Origin: Bradyrhizobium sp. URHD0069
Lineage (GTDB): Bacteria; Pseudomonadota; Alphaproteobacteria; Rhizobiales; Xanthobacteraceae
DNA length: 64,000 nucleotides
Assembly: GCF_000701345.1 (NCBI RefSeq)
Contig: NZ_KL370775.1
Span: forward strand, 1 to 64,000
Direction of reading: 5' to 3'
The position numbers and the translations under genes are program-made. The notes below the pieces were generated by a model. That model made no database searches. It saw only the letters and a list, made by a program, of their open reading frames with translations, and was not told the origin of the DNA. How positions within the stretch are numbered: the first letter of the stretch is position 1; the number at the start of each line of letters is the position of its first letter. Shown one piece after another: positions 52,284-62,535 of the stretch.

Positions 52284-55200
52284 GTGGACGCGATCAACAA
52301 CTCTTCACAGCTGCTGCCGCTCACCACCGCTCAGACCGGCATGTGGTTTGCGCAGAAATTCAGCTCGCCGGATTCGATATTCAATCTTGCCGAATTCATA
52401 GAAATTCACGGGCCGATTGATCCTGCGCTGTTTGAGGCGGCCTTGCGGCAAGTCGGTATCGAGGCGGAAACCGTGCGGGTACGGTTCATCGAGCAGAGCG
52501 ACGGGCCTCGACAGCTGATTGCCCCCATATTGGATACGACCTTTCCATTGATAGATGTCAGCTCCGAGCCGGATCCGCGGGCCGCGGCAGAAAGCTGGAT
52601 GATGGCGGAACTGACCCGGCCGGTCGATCTGCTGACAGGACCGCTTTGGGTCTGCGCGTTGTTCAAGGCCGCGCCGGAACAGTATTTCTGGTACCATCGC
52701 GGTCATCACATCGTCATGGACGGCTTCAGCGGCGGGCTGTTGGCCCGGCGCGTCGCCGAGATCTATACCGCGTTCGCCGAGGGACGCTGTCCAGACGAGG
52801 GCACGTTCGGTCCGCTGGAGTTCCTGCTTGAAGAGGAGACCACGTATCGAAGCTCGGAACGATTTGCACGCGACCGCCACTATTGGCTGACGCGCTTCGC
52901 CGATCGGCCAGCGGCGTTCAGTCTCGCCGATCAACGACGGCAAAATGTCGGCGGCCTGCGTCGTCAGACCATTCATCTCTCCGCCGAAAGCGTCGAGGCG
53001 TTGCGCGCGACGGCGCAGGCCAGCGGCGCAAGTCTGCCGCAGATCATGATCGCTGCGATCTCGGCCTATTTCTATCGCGTGACGGGTGTTGAAGATCTGG
53101 TCGTTGGTCTGCCGGTCGCGGCGCGGCCCAAGGGACGTCTGCGCCGCATTCCCAGTATGGTTGCGAACGCCGTGCCACTGCGTTTGGCCATAAGTCCGGG
53201 CATGAGCGCCATGTCGCTGATTCGCGAGGTGGGACGGCAGGTCCGCGAGGCGCTTCGCCGTCAGTGCTATAGGTATGAGGACCTGAGGCGGGATCTCAAC
53301 CTGCTTCCGACCAACCAGCACCTTTTTACGACCGTCATCAACATCGAACCGTTCGACTACGATCTCCGCTTCGCCGGCCATCGCGCGACGCCGCATAACC
53401 TGTCCAATGGCTCGGCCGACGACCTTGCCGTGTTCGTCTACGACCGCGGCGATGGCAAAGGCCTGCGGATCGATTTCGATGCCAATCCCGGGCTCTACAG
53501 CGCAAAGGATCTCGCCGGTCACCAGCAACGTCTCGTAAGGCTTGTCGACGCGATCGTGCGCGATCCCGGCCGGCCGATTGGCGCAATAAACCTTCTCGAC
53601 GCGGCGGAGCGGCGCCGGGTGCTGGTCGAGTGGAATGACACCGCGCGCACTGTGCCGCGAACGACATTGGCGGCGCTGATCGAGGCCCAGGTCGCGCGGC
53701 GCGGTGACGCCACCGCCGTGACCTATGAGGACACCACGCTCAGCTATGCCGCCCTCAACGCCCGCGCCAACCGGCTCGCGCATCTTTTGATCGCGCAGGG
53801 CGCCGGCCCCGAGCAAATCGTCGCCGTTGCCTTGCCGCGCTCCGCCGAACTGGTCGTCTGCCTGCTCGCCATCCTCAAGAGCGGCGCCGCCTATTTGCCG
53901 CTCGACCCGGATTATCCGGCCGACCGCATCGCCTTCATGCTGGCCGATGCCAAGCCGGTGTGCCTCATCACCACCAACGCCATTGCCCAGCGCCCGCCCG
54001 AGACCGCCCCGCGCCTTGTGCTGGGTCATCCCTACACCGCCGACATGCTTGCTCGCCAGCCTGACAGCAACCCGCGCAACCAGGACCGCATCGCACCGCT
54101 CACCCCGCTCGACTCCGCCTACGTCATCTACACCTCCGGCTCCACCGGAACCCCAAAAGCCGTCGTCGTTTCTCAGGGTGGTCTCCTCAATCACATGCTG
54201 TGGATGATGAGCGCATACCCGATGGGCGAACAGGACCGGGTGCTGGCTCGGACCTCGGTCTCCTTCGATGCCGCAGGTTGGGAGATCTGGCTGCCACTGC
54301 TTTCAGGTTCTGTGCTGAGCGTTGCGCCTGCCGATGTCACGCGCGATCCACAGCGGTTGATCGACTACATCAGGCATCAGGGCATCACCGTTGCCCAGTT
54401 CGTGCCATCTCTGCTCGCGGCAACATCCGAACTGATCGGTCCGGCGGATACGCATTGCCTCAGGCAGGTCTTCGCCGGGGGCGAGGCGCTGACGTCGGGT
54501 CTGGTGCGAACCGTGACGTCGGCCTGGAATGTCCAATTGGTCAACCTCTACGGTCCGACTGAGACGACGATCCAGGTGACGTCGTCGCCTTGGCAGCAGA
54601 CTTGGCAGCACAACGGCGATGGTCAATTCGCGCCGATCGGGCGTCCGATCTGGAACACGCAGGTCTACGTGCTGGACGATGGATTGCAGCCGGTGCCGGT
54701 CGGCGTGGCGGGCGAACTCTATGTCGCCGGCAGCGGTCTGGCGCGCGGCTATCTCAACCGCCCCGGCCTGACCGCCGAGCGTTTCGTCGCCGATCCGTTC
54801 GGACCGCCGGGCAGCCGCATGTACCGCACCGGCGACCGGGCGCGCTGGCGGCCCGACGGCGCGCTGCATTTTCTCGGCCGTGCCGACCACCAGGTCAAGA
54901 TCCGCGGCTTCCGCATCGAGCCCGGCGAGATCGAGGCCGCGCTCGCGCAGCATGAGGGCGTCGTCCAGGCCGCGGTGGTCGCCCGCCAAGACCGTGTTGG
55001 CGACAAGCGCCTCGTCGGCTATGTCGTCCCCGCCGCCGGTCACGCGCCGGACCCGACGATGTTGCGCCTGCATCTGGCGCGCACCCTGCCGGACTACATG
55101 ATCCCCGCCGCCTTCGTCGTGCTCGACACGCTGCCGCTCACGCCGAGCGGCAAGCTCGATCGCAACGCCCTGCCTGCCCCGGACCAGCAACCCGCCACCG

Positions 55201-56648
55201 CCTACACGCCACCCCGGACAGCACGGGAGGAGAAACTCTGCGCGCTGTTCGCCGAGGCGCTCGGGCTCGCCCGCGTCGGCATCCATGACAACTTCTTTGA
55301 TCTGGGAGGCCATTCGTTGCTCGCCATCCGCCTCGGCCGCCGCATCCGCAACGAGATCCGGCCGGACTTCCCGATCACGGCGGTCTATACGACGCCGATC
55401 GTCAGCGACCTCGCCGCGCTGCTCGACTTCGACGGTGCTTCGGATGGCGCCCCGGACCTGTCGCGCGACATCCTGCTGCCGCCGCACATCAAGCCGAGCC
55501 GCGCCCGCGTGACCGACAAGCCCGAGCGCATTTTCCTGACCGGAGCCACCGGTTTCGTCGGCAGTCATCTTCTCTCGACGCTGCTGCAGGAAACCGATGC
55601 GCATATCGCCTGCCACGTCCGCGCCGCGGACCGCCGATCGGCAGAGATCCGTCTGCGGCAGGCGCTCGACAAGCGAAAGCTTTCGGCATGCTGGGACGAG
55701 CGTCGTATCGAGATCCTGACCGGAAATCTCGCACAGCCGGCGCTCGGACTTGATGAGAAGGCAACCCGCATGGTGCGCGAGGAGTGCGACGCGATCTATC
55801 ATTGCGGCGCCAACGTCGAATTCCTTCATAACTACTCCGCGCTTAAACCCGCCAATGTGGACAGCGTCCTGACGCTGCTCGATTGGACCGCGAATGGACG
55901 GCCCAAGAGCCTGCACTATGTTTCCACGCTTGCAGTGATCGACAAGCATCAGTCCGGGCCGGTGTCGGAGCACACCGACCTCACCTCGTGGCAGGGTCTC
56001 GTCAGCGGCTATAGCCAAAGCAAGTGGGTCGGCGACACGCTCGCCCGCCAGGCACAGGCGCGCGGCCTGCCGGTGTCGATCTATCGCCTAAGCAGCGTCA
56101 CCGGCGATCGCGTCAATGCAATCTGCAACGAAACCGATCTGATCTGGCGGTTGGTCCGGCTCTATGCCGAACTCGGGGTGATTCCCGACCTGGATGTTCT
56201 GGTGAACATGACGCCAGCAGATGACGTGGCGCGGGCGATCGTCCGGCTCGCGGGCCGCGAAGCGTCCTGGGGCAGCGTCTATCACCTCATCAACAGCGAA
56301 CCGCTTCATGTGCGGGAGGTCCCCCGGATCTTTGACCGGCTCGGCTTGCGGCTCGAACTGGTGTCGCTTGATCGATGGACCGAGATTGCGCAACGGCGGC
56401 TTGCGAAAACCCATGACGATGATCTCGCAGCCGTGCTGTCGATCCTGGCACAAGAGGACACCTCGCGATCGCACCCCGAAATCGCGTCGGACTTCACCCA
56501 GCAACATTTGGCCGCGGTCGGCGCGCCGATCGCGCCGGTCAGGCCCGCCCTTCTGGAGCGCTATTTCGCCAGCCTGCGGCTCCCGGAAGTGGTGTCCGAT
56601 GCTCTGGCGCCGGCAACCTCGAATGAGCAGCGGTCGGTTGATGGGTAA
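52284..56648 (+). CDS. Single-module NRPS with terminal reductase (C-A-T-R)
   Basis: 1,454 residues from GTG 52284 after GGGGAAG. The condensation domain carries HHIVMDG (His141-Gly147). The adenylation domain has TSGSTGTPK (about 617-625), [16 protein letters not shown] and the C-terminal Lys in PSGKLDR. The carrier domain has GGHSL with the phosphopantetheine Ser1011. The reductase domain shows TGATGFVG (about 1086) and the SDR pair Tyr1243/Lys1247 (YSQSK). There is no thioesterase. It should condense an acyl donor with one amino acid and release it by NAD(P)H as an aldehyde or alcohol. MbtH, glycosyltransferase, pump and PPTase genes flank it. The product is unknown. Confidence 0.95.
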   Translation: MDAINNSSQLLPLTTAQTGMWFAQKFSSPDSIFNLAEFIEIHGPIDPALFEAALRQVGIEAETVRVRFIEQSDGPRQLIAPILDTTFPLIDVSSEPDPRAAAESWMMAELTRPVDLLTGPLWVCALFKAAPEQYFWYHRGHHIVMDGFSGGLLARRVAEIYTAFAEGRCPDEGTFGPLEFLLEEETTYRSSERFARDRHYWLTRFADRPAAFSLADQRRQNVGGLRRQTIHLSAESVEALRATAQASGASLPQIMIAAISAYFYRVTGVEDLVVGLPVAARPKGRLRRIPSMVANAVPLRLAISPGMSAMSLIREVGRQVREALRRQCYRYEDLRRDLNLLPTNQHLFTTVINIEPFDYDLRFAGHRATPHNLSNGSADDLAVFVYDRGDGKGLRIDFDANPGLYSAKDLAGHQQRLVRLVDAIVRDPGRPIGAINLLDAAERRRVLVEWNDTARTVPRTTLAALIEAQVARRGDATAVTYEDTTLSYAALNARANRLAHLLIAQGAGPEQIVAVALPRSAELVVCLLAILKSGAAYLPLDPDYPADRIAFMLADAKPVCLITTNAIAQRPPETAPRLVLGHPYTADMLARQPDSNPRNQDRIAPLTPLDSAYVIYTSGSTGTPKAVVVSQGGLLNHMLWMMSAYPMGEQDRVLARTSVSFDAAGWEIWLPLLSGSVLSVAPADVTRDPQRLIDYIRHQGITVAQFVPSLLAATSELIGPADTHCLRQVFAGGEALTSGLVRTVTSAWNVQLVNLYGPTETTIQVTSSPWQQTWQHNGDGQFAPIGRPIWNTQVYVLDDGLQPVPVGVAGELYVAGSGLARGYLNRPGLTAERFVADPFGPPGSRMYRTGDRARWRPDGALHFLGRADHQVKIRGFRIEPGEIEAALAQHEGVVQAAVVARQDRVGDKRLVGYVVPAAGHAPDPTMLRLHLARTLPDYMIPAAFVVLDTLPLTPSGKLDRNALPAPDQQPATAYTPPRTAREEKLCALFAEALGLARVGIHDNFFDLGGHSLLAIRLGRRIRNEIRPDFPITAVYTTPIVSDLAALLDFDGASDGAPDLSRDILLPPHIKPSRARVTDKPERIFLTGATGFVGSHLLSTLLQETDAHIACHVRAADRRSAEIRLRQALDKRKLSACWDERRIEILTGNLAQPALGLDEKATRMVREECDAIYHCGANVEFLHNYSALKPANVDSVLTLLDWTANGRPKSLHYVSTLAVIDKHQSGPVSEHTDLTSWQGLVSGYSQSKWVGDTLARQAQARGLPVSIYRLSSVTGDRVNAICNETDLIWRLVRLYAELGVIPDLDVLVNMTPADDVARAIVRLAGREASWGSVYHLINSEPLHVREVPRIFDRLGLRLELVSLDRWTEIAQRRLAKTHDDDLAAVLSILAQEDTSRSHPEIASDFTQQHLAAVGAPIAPVRPALLERYFASLRLPEVVSDALAPATSNEQRSVDG

Positions 56649-56667
56649 GGAATAGGGAGAGCGCAAC

Positions 56668-58047
56668 ATGGCGCGGTTTCTCGTCGCCGCTACCGCGGTA
56701 CCCGGTCACGTCTTCCCCTTAATGGCGGTTGCCCAACACCTCGTTGGTCGCGGCCACGAAGTTGTCGTGCATACCGGCAGCGTGTTCCGGCAGCGAGCTG
56801 AGGCGACCGGCGCGCGATTCGTCGCGTTCCATCCGGAGATCGATGTCGACTATCGGCAACTCGACCAGCGCTTTCCCGAACGCCGCAATATCCCGCCTGG
56901 TCGCGCCCAGGTCTGCTTCGGATTGCAGCACCTGTGTGCCGATGCGATACCGCATCAGAGCGCCGGGATACGCGACATCCATCGCGACTCCCCGCTCGAT
57001 GCGATCATTGTCGACACCATGTTCTGCGGCACCTTTCCGCTGCTGCTCGGACCACGCGAAGCAAGACTCCCGATCGTCGCGCTCGGGATCACGGCTCTCG
57101 GCCTGTCGAGCGCGGACACCGCATTCTTCGGCACCGCGCTTCCGCCGCCGCTAACGCCGCAGGAGCGGGCGCGCAATGTGGTGATGAACGGTCATTTGCA
57201 GCAAGCGGTGTTCGGCTCCGTGCAGCGATACTTCAATGACGTCCTCGCCAGTCAGGGCTCGCGCCCGCTGCCGGCATTTCTGTTCGACGCCGCGGTCACG
57301 CTGCCCGATCTGTATTTGCAGCTCACGGCCAGAGCATTCGAATATCCGCGCGCCGAAATGCCGGGCAGCATCCGCTTCGTCGGACCGCTGCTGCCGCCGC
57401 CATCCACCGATTTTCGCCCGCCGCCCTGGTGGGACGATGTCGGCACGGCCGGCTCGATCGTGCTCGTCACCCAGGGCACCGTCGCCAACCAGGACCTTGG
57501 GCAGCTTGTCGGGCCGACGCTGACAGCGCTGGCGAACCAGGATCTGCTGGTCATCGCGAGCACCGGCGGCCCTCCCGTCGAAGCGATCCCCGTTCCGTTG
57601 CCGCGCAATGCGCGGGCGGCGTCATTTTTGCCGTTCGACCGCCTGCTCCCGAAAGTGAGCGTCATGGTGACCAATGGCGGTTATGGCGCTGTCACCCACG
57701 CGCTCAGCCTCGGTGTGCCATTGGTCGTTGCCGGGGACAGCGAGGAAAAACCCGAAATCGCCGCGCGGGTCGCGTGGGCGGGCGCCGGCATCAACCTCGG
57801 CACCGGCCGGCCATCGGCCGCGCAGATCGGCGAGGCGGTCCGCGCCCTGCTCACGCAGCCGCACTATCGACAGCGCGCGCAGGAGCTGCGCACCGCGTTC
57901 GGCCGCCACAACGCGCGTGACGAGATCGCGCAATTGGTCGAAGGCCTGGCGGCCAACGGGAGCGCGGCGGGCGGTCACACCAATGCAGGTCGCCGCGCGG
58001 TCGACGTCGACGCCGCTTCGATACAAGCGATGTCGAGAACCATTTGA
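56668..58047 (+). CDS. GT1-family glycosyltransferase (UGT/MGT type)
   Basis: 459 residues from ATG 56668 after GGGAGAG, 19 nt behind the NRPS. The GT-B fold N-terminus is FLVAATAVPGHVFPLMAVAQ. The C-terminal donor-binding region is LVTQGTVAN then FLPFDRLLPKVSVMVTNGGY, GAVTHALSLGVPLVV, the degenerate equivalent of the UGT PSPG box. Such enzymes attach hexose or deoxyhexose to small molecules. In this operon it may glycosylate the NRPS product as tailoring or self-protection before export. Confidence 0.92.
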   Translation: MARFLVAATAVPGHVFPLMAVAQHLVGRGHEVVVHTGSVFRQRAEATGARFVAFHPEIDVDYRQLDQRFPERRNIPPGRAQVCFGLQHLCADAIPHQSAGIRDIHRDSPLDAIIVDTMFCGTFPLLLGPREARLPIVALGITALGLSSADTAFFGTALPPPLTPQERARNVVMNGHLQQAVFGSVQRYFNDVLASQGSRPLPAFLFDAAVTLPDLYLQLTARAFEYPRAEMPGSIRFVGPLLPPPSTDFRPPPWWDDVGTAGSIVLVTQGTVANQDLGQLVGPTLTALANQDLLVIASTGGPPVEAIPVPLPRNARAASFLPFDRLLPKVSVMVTNGGYGAVTHALSLGVPLVVAGDSEEKPEIAARVAWAGAGINLGTGRPSAAQIGEAVRALLTQPHYRQRAQELRTAFGRHNARDEIAQLVEGLAANGSAAGGHTNAGRRAVDVDAASIQAMSRTI

Positions 58048-58162
58048 TCGGCCCCGATGCTTCAATGGTCTGCTCCGTACTCTGCGTGCCATCGCTGATG
58101 CCCACGCCGGTCATCGGATGCCGTGCCGCTTCGCAACGGCAGACCCGCAGGAAGGCAATGGG

Positions 58163-59416
58163 GTGAAGAAACCGTTAGTGATGCTCGCCTGGATCGCCCT
58201 GCTCATGCTCGTCCTCACGGTCTGCGTTTACAGCTTCGCTGTGACCGGCGCGCAGCGCCGACAGATCGAAGCGGTCGCAATGCAACTCTCTGGCCCCGGA
58301 CGGGACAGCGGCGGGTCTCCGAGCCCCGCACCGGTAGCCACGACGCTGGCCCGCGCCGAACGGCATTCGATCACCGAGATGCTCGCGGTCACCGGATCGC
58401 TGGTGGCCCGCGAGGAGATCGTCGTCGGCGCCGAGGTTGACGGCCTGCGCATTGTCGAACTGCTGGCCGACATCGGCGACCACGTCGAACAAGGCCAGGT
58501 GCTCGGCCGCCTCGACGGCAGCATGCTGCGGACCCAGCTGGCGCAAAACACGTCGATGATCGCCAAAGCCGAGGCGTCGATCGCGCAGGCGAGGGCGTCG
58601 ATCGCCGAGACGCAGGCCGCCGAAGCCGAAGCCGCCGACGCGCTGAAGCGCACCCAAACCTTGGGCGCCACCGGCACCAGTTCTCCGGTACAGTTGCTGA
58701 CGCGGGAGACCCAGGCCAAGGTCGCCGCCGCGAAGGCCACGGCCGCCAAGGCGAGTTTGCGCATCGCCGAAGCCGAACGCGCGCTTGCGGAGGCGCAACG
58801 CAGCGAGATCGAACTGAAGATCGCGCGAACCGAGCTGAAGGCGCCGGCAGCTGGAACCATCTCGCGCCGCGCCGCCCGGCTCGGCGCCGTCGCCGGCACA
58901 GTGGGAGAGCCTCTGTTCCAGCTGGTGCGCAATGGCGAAATCGAGTTCGACGCCGCGGTTCCGGAAACGGTGCTGCCGCAGATCGAGCCAGGTCAGAACG
59001 TCGAAGTCTTGCTGTCCGGCGTCAGCGAGGCCATCAGCGGCACAGTGCGGCTGGTCGACGTGAGCGTCGATAAAGCCAGCCGGCTCGGCCGCGTCGCGGT
59101 CGCGCTGTCGCGCCATCCGGCCATGCGGGCCGGCATTTTTGCCCGCGGCAACATCACCGTCGGGCGGCGGCAAGCCGTCACCGTGCCGTTGTCGGCGGTG
59201 CTGTTCGGCAAGGATGGCGCCTATGTCCAGCTCGCAACCGACAATGTCGTCGAAACCCGCAACGTCGAAACCGGCTTCAAACGCGGCAGCCGCGTCGAGA
59301 TCGTCAACGGCTTGATGGAAGGGCAGGAAGTCGTGGTCCGCGCCGCAGCCTTTGCCAGGCCGGGCGAACCGATCGTGCCGGTCCGCAACGAGGCGAAAGC
59401 CGCGGGAGGAGGTTGA
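58163..59416 (+). CDS. Periplasmic adaptor (RND efflux membrane fusion protein)
   Basis: 417 residues from GTG 58163 (GGAAGG 7 nt upstream; ATG 58118 is a possible earlier start). One N-terminal membrane anchor (VMLAWIALLMLVLTVCVYSF), then a lipoyl half (VTGSLVAREEIVVGAEVDGL), a long Ala-rich coiled-coil hairpin (about residues 130-215), a beta barrel, and a membrane-proximal domain. It belongs to the HlyD/AcrA fold of RND pumps. TGATG overlap with the RND gene shows translational coupling. It should link the pump to an outer-membrane channel, which is not encoded in the window. Confidence 0.92.
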   Translation: MKKPLVMLAWIALLMLVLTVCVYSFAVTGAQRRQIEAVAMQLSGPGRDSGGSPSPAPVATTLARAERHSITEMLAVTGSLVAREEIVVGAEVDGLRIVELLADIGDHVEQGQVLGRLDGSMLRTQLAQNTSMIAKAEASIAQARASIAETQAAEAEAADALKRTQTLGATGTSSPVQLLTRETQAKVAAAKATAAKASLRIAEAERALAEAQRSEIELKIARTELKAPAAGTISRRAARLGAVAGTVGEPLFQLVRNGEIEFDAAVPETVLPQIEPGQNVEVLLSGVSEAISGTVRLVDVSVDKASRLGRVAVALSRHPAMRAGIFARGNITVGRRQAVTVPLSAVLFGKDGAYVQLATDNVVETRNVETGFKRGSRVEIVNGLMEGQEVVVRAAAFARPGEPIVPVRNEAKAAGGG

Positions 59417-62400
59417 TGGCCCTCAACATCTCGGCTTGGTCGATTCGCAAGCCGATCCCGTCGCTGGTGCTCTTTGTCGTGCTGATCGCGCTCGGCACGG
59501 TCAGCCTGAAGACGCTGCCGATCACCCAGATGCCCAACATCGACATCCCGATCGTCACCATCACCATCGTCCAGACCGGTGCGGCGCCGAGCGAGTTGGA
59601 AACCCAGGTCACCAAGAACGTCGAGAATGCGGCGGCCGGGGTGGTCGGTGTCAAGCACATCACCTCGAGCATCTCCGATGGGGTGTCGGTCACGACCGTC
59701 GAGTTTCAATTGGAGACGCCGGCCGATCGTGCGGTGAATGACGTGCGCAACGCGATGGCGAACATACGGTCGGAGCTGCCGAAGACCATCGAGGAACCGT
59801 CGATCCAGCGGGTCGACGTCGAAGGCATGGCGATCGTCACCTATGCGGCATCGATGCCCTCGCGGTCCGCCGAGCAGGTGTCCTGGTTTGTTGATGACGT
59901 CATCGCGACCGCGCTGCAGGGCGTTCGCGGCGTCGCCCAGGTCAAGCGCGCCGGCGGCGTCGACCGTGAAATCCGGGTCTCGCTGCTGCCCGACCGGCTG
60001 ATCGCGCTCGGCATCACGGCGCTGGACGTGAACGAACAGCTGCGCGCCAGCAATGTCGATCTCGCCGGCGGCCGCGGCCAGTTGGGATCGCAGGAGCAGG
60101 CCATCCGGATGCTCGCCGGCGCCGCCACGGTCGAGCAACTGGCCAATCGCACCATCGTGCTGCCGGGCGGTCGAAACACCAGGTTGAAGGAGATTGCCAC
60201 GGTCAGCGATGGCGCGGCGGAAGCCCGCAGCTTCGCCGCCCTCAATGGCCAACCGGTTGTCGCCTTTGGCATTTACCGCGCCAAAGGTTTCTCCGATGTG
60301 GCGGTCGCCGAGGCCGTCGCCAGCAAGCTGCAGACGCTCACCAGCGAGCGTCCGGAGTTGTCGGTGATCGAGATCGACAGCACGGTGCGCTATACCAAGA
60401 CCGACTATCGCGCCACCATGCAGACCCTGGCCGAAGGCGCCATTCTCGCGGTCGTCGTGGTGTTGATCTTTCTGCGCGATTTTCGGGCGACGGCGATTTC
60501 GGTGCTGGCGATCCCGCTGTCCATCATTCCGACCTTCTGGGCGATGGACCTGCTCGGGTTTTCGTTGAACGCCGTCAGCCTGCTGGCGATCACGCTGGTC
60601 ACCGGCATTCTGGTCGACGATGCCATTGTCGAGATCGAAAACATCGTCCGCCACATGCGGATGGGCAAATCCGCCTATCGCGCCTCGCTGCAGGCCGCCG
60701 ACGAGATCGGGCTCGCGGTGGTCGCGACCACCATGACCATCGTCGCCATGTTTGCGCCGGTCTCCTTCATGGGCGGCATCGCCGGGCAATATTTCAGGCA
60801 ATTTGGTCTCACTGTCGCCGTTGCGGTCACCTTCTCGCTGCTGGTCGCGAGGCTGATAACGCCGCTCTTGGCGGCATATTTCCTGCGCGAGCCTCATGAC
60901 CGCGTCGAAGCGCGCGGCGTCTTGATGCGGCACTATCTGCGCCTGCTCGAATGGTCGCTTCGGCATCGCTTCGTCACGGTTGCGCTTGGGGCGCCGGTCC
61001 TGCTGGGCTCGCTGATGATCGCAGGGTCGTTGCCGGTTGGCTTCCTGCCGACCGGCGACCTGTCGCGTTCGGTTCTCCAGATCGAGCTGCCGCCGGGGGC
61101 GACCATCGCAGATACCGTGGCGACCGCGGACCGCATCACGGAGTTGCTCAGGCAGCGGCCCGAGGTCAGGAGCGTCTATGCGGTCGGCGGCGCCGCCGGC
61201 AGCAACGGGCTCAGCGTCACGGCCGGCGAAGTCCGCAAGACCACACTGGTCATCGACCTCGTCCCGCGCGGCGACCGCTCGGGCGATCAGAAGGCATTCG
61301 AGCGCGACATGCACGCAGCGCTCGGCGCGATCCCGGATATCCGCTACAGCTTCGGCAATGGCGGCGGCGGACGCGAATTCACGCTGATCCTGTCCGGGCC
61401 CGACGGCGCCGCGATCGAGCAGGCGGCGTTGGCGATGGAGCGCGAGGCGCGGCAAAAAGTGTCGGTTCTCGCCAATGTGGTCTCGACCGCGGCGCTGGCC
61501 CGGCCGGAGATCCGCATCGTGCCGAGGCTCGAGGAGGCCGCCGATCTCGGCATCTCTGGGGCGCAGATTGCCGAAGCGGCACGGATCGCAACGGTTGGCG
61601 ACGTCTCGGCTAATCTGGCGAAGTTCTCGGCTGTCGACCGCCAGGTGCCGATCCGGGTGCGGCTCGACGAGCGGGCGCGCGGCGATCTGTCGACGCTCGA
61701 TACGCTGCGCATCAAGGCCGGCAACGGCATCACCGTGCCGCTGGCGACGGTCGCCGACACCGGCTTCGGCGAGGGACCGACCACCATCGAACGCTATGAT
61801 CGCAGGCGCCGGGTCGCGATCGAGGCGGATCTGGTCGGAAGCACCCCGCTCGGCACCGCGATCGAACAGGTGACGGCGCTGCCCTCGGCGCGAAACCTGC
61901 CTGCCGGCGTGACCATCGCAAAATTCGGCGATTCGGAAATCATGGACGAAGTGTTTTCGAGTTTCTCGCGCGCCATCGCCGCGGGCGTGCTGATGGTGTT
62001 TGCCGTGCTGGTGCTGCTGTTCGCCGACGCCACGCAGCCGGTCACCATTCTGTTCTCGATGCCGCTGTCGATCGGCGGCGCATTCCTTGCGCTGCTCATG
62101 ACCGGCAATGCCATCAACCTCTCGGTCATCATCGGCCTGCTGATGCTGATGGGAATCGTGACCAAGAACGCCATCCTGCTGGTGGATTTCGCGATCACGG
62201 AAGTGGCTCATGGCGTGGAGCGGACACAGGCGCTGATCGATGCCGGCCGCAAGCGCGCCCAGCCGGTGATCATGACCACCGCGGCGATGACCGCAGGCAT
62301 GGTTCCGTCTGCACTGGGAATAGGCGACGGCGGCGCGTTCCGTGCCCCGATGGCGATCGCCTTGATCGGCGGGCTGCTCGCCTCGACCTTCCTCAGCCTG

Positions 62401-62520
62401 GTCTTCGTGCCGGCCGCCTTCACCATCATGGATGATTTCGGCCGGCTTATGCGCCGCAGGTTTTCGCGCCTGATCGGACCGAAACCCGAACTGGAATTGG
62501 ACGGCGATGAGCCGGCCTGA
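59416..62520 (+). CDS. RND-family efflux transporter (HAE1 type)
   Basis: 1,034 residues with the 12-helix RND layout and two large periplasmic domains. The proton relay is intact: GILVDDAIVEIENIVRHM in helix 4, and Lys in GIVTKNAILLVDF in helix 10. It is a hydrophobe/amphiphile efflux pump driven by proton motive force. The start ATG 59416 lies in the TGATG overlap with the adaptor gene and has GGGAGGAGG upstream. Placement between a glycosyltransferase and a PPTase gene strongly suggests that its cargo is the NRPS product. Confidence 0.95.
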   Translation: MALNISAWSIRKPIPSLVLFVVLIALGTVSLKTLPITQMPNIDIPIVTITIVQTGAAPSELETQVTKNVENAAAGVVGVKHITSSISDGVSVTTVEFQLETPADRAVNDVRNAMANIRSELPKTIEEPSIQRVDVEGMAIVTYAASMPSRSAEQVSWFVDDVIATALQGVRGVAQVKRAGGVDREIRVSLLPDRLIALGITALDVNEQLRASNVDLAGGRGQLGSQEQAIRMLAGAATVEQLANRTIVLPGGRNTRLKEIATVSDGAAEARSFAALNGQPVVAFGIYRAKGFSDVAVAEAVASKLQTLTSERPELSVIEIDSTVRYTKTDYRATMQTLAEGAILAVVVVLIFLRDFRATAISVLAIPLSIIPTFWAMDLLGFSLNAVSLLAITLVTGILVDDAIVEIENIVRHMRMGKSAYRASLQAADEIGLAVVATTMTIVAMFAPVSFMGGIAGQYFRQFGLTVAVAVTFSLLVARLITPLLAAYFLREPHDRVEARGVLMRHYLRLLEWSLRHRFVTVALGAPVLLGSLMIAGSLPVGFLPTGDLSRSVLQIELPPGATIADTVATADRITELLRQRPEVRSVYAVGGAAGSNGLSVTAGEVRKTTLVIDLVPRGDRSGDQKAFERDMHAALGAIPDIRYSFGNGGGGREFTLILSGPDGAAIEQAALAMEREARQKVSVLANVVSTAALARPEIRIVPRLEEAADLGISGAQIAEAARIATVGDVSANLAKFSAVDRQVPIRVRLDERARGDLSTLDTLRIKAGNGITVPLATVADTGFGEGPTTIERYDRRRRVAIEADLVGSTPLGTAIEQVTALPSARNLPAGVTIAKFGDSEIMDEVFSSFSRAIAAGVLMVFAVLVLLFADATQPVTILFSMPLSIGGAFLALLMTGNAINLSVIIGLLMLMGIVTKNAILLVDFAITEVAHGVERTQALIDAGRKRAQPVIMTTAAMTAGMVPSALGIGDGGAFRAPMAIALIGGLLASTFLSLVFVPAAFTIMDDFGRLMRRRFSRLIGPKPELELDGDEPA

Positions 62521-62535
62521 TCATCGATAACCGTC

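Noticed and set aside
52305-56018. Minus-strand frames of 629 and 571 residues opposite the NRPS
   Set aside because: Antisense to clear C, A, T and R domain motifs on the plus strand, with no recognisable family.
59221-62211. 996-residue minus-strand open frame
   Set aside because: It is the antisense shadow of the RND pump gene; composition is His/Arg/Asp-rich and low-complexity, as expected from high-GC antisense frames.
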